DNA of 8,360 nucleotides, taken from Bacteroidaceae bacterium. Lineage in GTDB: Bacteria > Bacteroidota > Bacteroidia > Bacteroidales > Bacteroidaceae. Made by a program: the position numbers and the translations under genes. The notes beneath the pieces were generated by a model. It ran no database searches, was not told the origin of the DNA, and saw nothing but the letters and a program-made list of their open reading frames with translations. The DNA lies in NCBI GenBank assembly GCA_030843315.1, contig JAUUPT010000118.1:1-8360 (forward strand). Direction: 5' to 3'. Below are positions 6,219-8,360 of the stretch, piece by piece; within the stretch, counting starts at the first letter, position 1; each line of letters begins with the position of its first letter.

Positions 6219-6763
6219 GCATTTTGTTTCATCCACTCGCGCACTTTTGTTGCCAAAGCCGCTTTAGCGCGTGTCAGCTGCGAGGCCGATGATTTTTCGT
6301 TAATCCCCAGCAGTTGAGCTATCTCCTTATGGGGCTTGTCTTCAAAAACATACAAGTTGAACACGGTGCGGTAGCCCGCCGGCAGTTCACTGATAAACTG
6401 CATCAGCACCTTTTCCGGAATCACGTCTATTGCCGAACCGTCGGGTTCATCGTAAGCCTCGGGCACATTTTCCAGTTCCGAGGCTCGGTTCATTACGTCG
6501 TTCTTCCGCAGATGCTGCAAAACCGTATTCACCATCACGCGCTCCATCCAGGCACGCAGCGAGCCTTCTCCCCGCCAAGTGAATTTATCGAATGAGTCGA
6601 ACAGCTTCAGGAAACCGTCATGCATCAAGTCCTGAGCAGTATCCCTGTCACCGGCATAGCGGAGGCACACGCTGAGCATACGCCCGGCATAATGCTCATA
6701 CAGTTCCTTGCGGGCAGCATTGTCGCCTTGCCTGCATCGTTCTGCCAGTACCTGTTCTTCCAT
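6215..6763 (-). CDS. ECF-type RNA polymerase sigma factor, 182 aa
   Basis: Sigma-70 family extracytoplasmic-function factor. Region 2 covers ~18-88, with the DLMHDGFLKLFDSFDKF core-binding stretch and the LRAWMERVMVNTVLQHLRK helix for -10 recognition. Region 4 covers ~120-170, with LPAGYRTVFNLYVFEDKPHKEIAQLLG and the recognition helix EKSSASQLTRAKAAL. There is no region 1 or 3, as expected. The ATG at 6761-6763, preceded by an AGAGAAAG-type ribosome-binding sequence, is preferred over the in-frame GTG at 6776-6778. The stop overlaps the next gene's ATG as ATGA, indicating translational coupling to its likely membrane regulator. The target promoters are unknown; the pair may regulate itself and the divergent lipoprotein gene. 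It lacks the adjacent FecR and TonB-receptor genes of polysaccharide/iron ECF systems. Confidence 0.95.
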   Translation of the reverse strand: MEEQVLAERCRQGDNAARKELYEHYAGRMLSVCLRYAGDRDTAQDLMHDGFLKLFDSFDKFTWRGEGSLRAWMERVMVNTVLQHLRKNDVMNRASELENVPEAYDEPDGSAIDVIPEKVLMQFISELPAGYRTVFNLYVFEDKPHKEIAQLLGINEKSSASQLTRAKAALATKVREWMKQNA

Positions 6764-6805
6764 TCTTTCTCTTAACACGTGTTTACCTTATAAATGCAAT
6801 GAGTG

Positions 6806-6834
6806 CAAAAGTACTGCATCATGCAGAGAAGAAA
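6806..6834 (-). promoter_or_regulatory. Candidate promoter of the sigma factor operon with internal palindrome
   Basis: On the minus strand a -7 box TACTTTTG (6806-6813, exact TAnnTTTG) is preceded at 17 bp by a weak -33 TTTC (6831-6834). The spacer contains CTGCAT-C-ATGCAG (6814-6826), a 6-bp-arm palindrome between the two boxes, where a bound repressor would block polymerase. The distance from the -7 box to the sigma ATG is 42 bp. Confidence 0.45.
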
Positions 6835-6890
6835 ATCATACTTTCAATTCTTTAACAGTCTATCACGCAGTAAACGTCCCTCAGGCGTAT

Positions 6891-6920
6891 TTTCTGAGTA
6901 CAAAGTATCTAATAAGTTTA
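6891..6920 (+). promoter_or_regulatory. Weak candidate promoter of the NigD-like gene
   Basis: TAAGTTTA (6913-6920) matches the -7 box at all but the last fixed base, 22 bp before the ATG, with TTTC (6891-6894) 18 bp upstream as a poor -33. The poor match leaves open transcription by an alternative sigma factor such as the divergently encoded one. The 179-bp gap between the two divergent start codons (6764-6942) shows no RNA gene. Confidence 0.3.
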
Positions 6921-6942
6921 AAAATATAAAACCTATTCATTT

Positions 6943-7641
6943 ATGAAGAAACAGAAAATGACATTCGTAGCACTGATGATTTTATTCCTGACCATGCCCA
7001 TGTTGCAATCCTGCCTGGACGATTGGGATGATAAGTACGACACCTTGTTTGCCATCGGTACAGTGAAAGTCATCGAAGGAAAAGATTACTATTTTGCACT
7101 GGACGAGGGCAGCAAACTATATCCCGGCGACACCACCTATGTGCGAGATTATGCCCTGGTAGACGGCCAGCGCGCCTTTGTCTACTTCAGCGAACTGAAG
7201 GAGCAGGTGACGGGATACGACTACAACGCCCAGATAAAGCATATCGAGAACATCCTGACGAAGGATATCTACTTTATGCCAGCCGAGAAGAATGACAGCA
7301 TCGGCGACGACCGCGTCAACGCCACCGACTTCTGGATTACGGGCGATTACCTGAACATCAAATACCAGTTCTACTACGGCAGCGACAAGGACAAGAAGCA
7401 CATGCTGAACCTGGTGGTGAACGAAGCCTCTACGGGCGAAGGCCACAAGGCCGACTACGTCAACCTCGAGTTCCGCCACAATGCCTTCAACGACAGCCAA
7501 CTCAACCTGGGCACGGGTCTCGTCTCCTTCAAGCTCGACAACATTGCCGACCTGCTTGCAGGGAAAAAAGGATTGAACATTCGTGTGAAGAGCCTGTACG
7601 ACGGTGAGCGTTTTGCCACCGTGGACATCGAAAAGAAATAA
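6943..7641 (+). CDS. NigD-like lipoprotein, 232 aa
   Basis: The N-terminus MKKQKMTFVALMILF is a signal peptide ending in the lipobox LQSC, so Cys24 is the likely lipidated residue. It is followed by LDDWDD, acidic residues consistent with Bacteroidetes lipoprotein export signals. The mature part has two beta-rich halves: ~35-105 (TLFAIGTVKVIEGKDYYFALDEG, then a small OB-like barrel) and ~110-228 (FWITGDYLNIKYQF, HMLNLVVN, VNLEFRHN, VSFKLDNI). This order and wording match NigD-like proteins, named for NigD of the nigrescin bacteriocin locus of Prevotella nigrescens, where an immunity role was proposed. In Bacteroides such genes occur without bacteriocin genes, and none is seen here. The gene is divergent from the sigma operon and ends 13 bp from the convergent amidase gene. 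The function is unknown; an envelope-stress target of the sigma factor is possible. Confidence 0.85.
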   Translation: MKKQKMTFVALMILFLTMPMLQSCLDDWDDKYDTLFAIGTVKVIEGKDYYFALDEGSKLYPGDTTYVRDYALVDGQRAFVYFSELKEQVTGYDYNAQIKHIENILTKDIYFMPAEKNDSIGDDRVNATDFWITGDYLNIKYQFYYGSDKDKKHMLNLVVNEASTGEGHKADYVNLEFRHNAFNDSQLNLGTGLVSFKLDNIADLLAGKKGLNIRVKSLYDGERFATVDIEKK

Positions 7642-7654
7642 ATACCTAATACCT

Positions 7655-8128
7655 CTACAAATGCCCCGGATTCGGTGGCGGCGGATCTGTCAGAATACTC
7701 GTCGCATCGAAGCAGGGGCATTCTTTTATCCACTCCTCCGGTTCTATCTCCCCGTTATGGTTCAGGTCGGGGCTGAGGTCGCGGTGACCGCAGAGCCGTG
7801 CTTCGGGATAGTCCCTCAACAGCATCATTACAAGCACCCGCAGCGAATGCTTCTGAAAAGGGGTGCGCGTGTCGGCAGGTCGCCCGTGTCCGTCCAGACC
7901 GCCTTCGTAGCAGATACCGACACTGTTTGCATTGTAGCCACGGGCGTGTGCACCGGGTTTCTCCATCGGTCGTAAAGATTTAATACTTCCATCCTTTCGG
8001 ATATAAAAATGGTAACCTGCGCCGGAAAATCCCCGGCGCAGGTGGTCTGTTGTCAAATCATTTTCCGTATAACAGCGGTCGTACCGACTGGCAGAACAAT
8101 GGACAACGATAAGATTGATGAATCTCAT
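7655..8128 (-). CDS. N-acetylmuramoyl-L-alanine amidase (T7-lysozyme-like), 157 aa
   Basis: Zinc amidase of the Amidase_2/PGRP family, which cleaves the bond between MurNAc and L-alanine in peptidoglycan. By comparison with T7 lysozyme, the zinc ligands are His10 (VVHCSAS), His115 (GHRDLSPD) and Cys137 (KECPCF). Catalytic Tyr39 lies in GYHFYIRKDG and Lys135 sits two residues before the Cys. Residues 121-132, DLNHNGEIEPEE, fit a 12-residue EF-hand loop and are inserted between the His and Cys ligands. There is no signal peptide or membrane helix; the C-terminus is proline-rich (TDPPPPNPGHL). It lies 47 bases downstream of the smalltalk-type micro-gene. This pairing is common in Bacteroides and phage-like in character. 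An endolysin-like or cell-wall remodelling role is inferred. There is no export signal, so how it reaches the periplasm is open. Confidence 0.93.
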   Translation of the reverse strand: MRFINLIVVHCSASRYDRCYTENDLTTDHLRRGFSGAGYHFYIRKDGSIKSLRPMEKPGAHARGYNANSVGICYEGGLDGHGRPADTRTPFQKHSLRVLVMMLLRDYPEARLCGHRDLSPDLNHNGEIEPEEWIKECPCFDATSILTDPPPPNPGHL

Positions 8129-8175
8129 TTTTTAGATGATAGGTGATAAATAATAGTTAAGAGAAGGGGAAAGCG

Positions 8176-8280
8176 CTAACGGTTCATGGCATTGGCGCTA
8201 AAGATGCCCAACAGGGCGGTAGCGACCGCAACAATGGCTTTCAACACTTTTCCCCACACAGATGATGATTTTGTACTCAT
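8176..8280 (-). CDS. Smalltalk-type membrane micro-protein, 34 aa
   Basis: The minus strand from ATG 8278-8280 to TAG 8176-8178 encodes MSTKSSSVWGKVLKAIVAVA followed by TALLGIFSANAMNR. A polar, lysine-containing N-terminus precedes one hydrophobic helix (~12-29). Size, W-x-K-V-L-K start, helix and position just before an Amidase_2 gene match the Bacteroides 'smalltalk' micro-proteins, which usually lie between an HU/IHF-like gene and the amidase. The upstream gene would lie beyond the right edge. The SANA end also resembles a signal-peptide cleavage site, but cleavage would leave only a few residues. Function is not established. A short membrane protein next to an unexported amidase invites comparison with holin-endolysin pairs, which is inference. 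Confidence 0.8.
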   Translation of the reverse strand: MSTKSSSVWGKVLKAIVAVATALLGIFSANAMNR

Positions 8281-8305
8281 AAGATTATAAAAGCCTCTCC
8301 CCCGA

Positions 8306-8326
8306 CCCCTCCCCCGTAGGGAGGGG
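8306..8326. repeat. GC-rich hairpin, possible dispersed repeat
   Basis: Arms CCCCTCCC (8306-8313) and GGGAGGGG (8319-8326) are exact reverse complements with a 5-base loop, inside a strongly C-rich/G-rich stretch (8294-8329) quite unlike its AT-rich surroundings. On the minus strand it precedes the micro-gene by 25 bases, with a CTTTTAT run after it. It could be a processing or attenuating structure in the leader, the terminator of the gene to the right, or a copy of an interspersed repeat. The remaining bases to 8360 show no start or stop that can be assigned. Confidence 0.4.
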
Positions 8327-8360
8327 AGGTTTGAAGTTACTTTGGTTATTTATTCTTGAT

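Noticed and set aside
5196..6317. 373-codon plus-strand frame antisense to the barrel protein gene
   Set aside because: The opposite strand has coherent domains and coupling to the sigma factor; this frame is Arg/His/Ser-rich without motifs.
6776..6778. GTG start for the sigma factor, and GTG at 6234-6236 for the barrel protein
   Set aside because: Both have nearby ATG codons that fit better: 6761-6763 with a ribosome-binding sequence, and 6216-6218 in an ATGA overlap.
6880..6898. CTCAG-N9-CTGAG inverted repeat upstream of the NigD-like gene
   Set aside because: Five-base arms with a long spacer are expected by chance in a region of this size.
6943..7641. Bacteriocin locus implied by the NigD-like protein
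   Set aside because: No bacteriocin precursor, processing or transport gene is present nearby; NigD-like lipoproteins are widespread without them.
7604..7975. 123-codon plus-strand frame overlapping nigD-like and amidase genes
   Set aside because: The minus-strand amidase has all catalytic residues, so this is its shadow.
1..8360. CRISPR array, insertion sequence or rRNA gene
   Set aside because: No regularly spaced identical repeats, transposase motifs or rRNA sequence were seen.

Overview
The window looks like a chromosomal segment of a gut Bacteroidales member, most likely Bacteroides or a close relative. Support comes from good matches to the Bacteroidetes promoter (TTTG at -33, TAnnTTTG at -7), start regions without a strong Shine-Dalgarno, a NigD-like lipoprotein, an ORF6N gene beside a tyrosine integrase, and a 'smalltalk' micro-protein next to an Amidase_2 gene. 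Species cannot be set from sequence reading alone. Base composition changes sharply: the left 1.5 kb is AT-rich, while the pfl genes onward are visibly GC-richer.

Region 1 (1 to about 1500) is the end of an integrative element. It has a tyrosine recombinase (91-1320, minus) followed 11 bases later by the first 26 codons of an ORF6N-domain gene that leaves the left edge. Between the integrase and the tRNA lie a candidate integrase promoter, a 13-bp-arm inverted repeat and three copies of a TGTCC-N5-TGGCA-like motif. Next come a strong hairpin terminator and tRNA-Ser(UGA) on the minus strand, the latter with a near-perfect promoter.

Region 2 (1680-4887) is core anaerobic metabolism. pflB (pyruvate formate-lyase) and pflA (its radical-SAM activase) are separated by one base on the plus strand. 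A 22-bp palindrome, TTTTGTG-N8-CACAAAA, sits about 60 bp upstream of the predicted pflB transcription start and is a candidate Rex- or CRP-type redox/catabolite site.

Region 3 (4884-7641) is a cell-envelope signalling unit. An ECF sigma factor is translationally coupled to a protein that combines a short cytoplasmic N-terminus, one inner-membrane helix, a long disordered linker and a C-terminal beta-barrel. Facing away from it is a NigD-like lipoprotein gene with its own leader. pflA and the barrel gene overlap tail to tail by 4 bp.

Region 4 (7655-8360) is a phage-like two-gene cassette on the minus strand: a 34-residue membrane micro-protein (smalltalk type) and a cytosolic T7-lysozyme-like amidase with an EF-hand-like insertion beside its active site. 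In related genomes such cassettes are usually preceded by an HU/IHF-like DNA-binding protein gene, which would lie just beyond the right edge. A GC-rich hairpin marks that edge.
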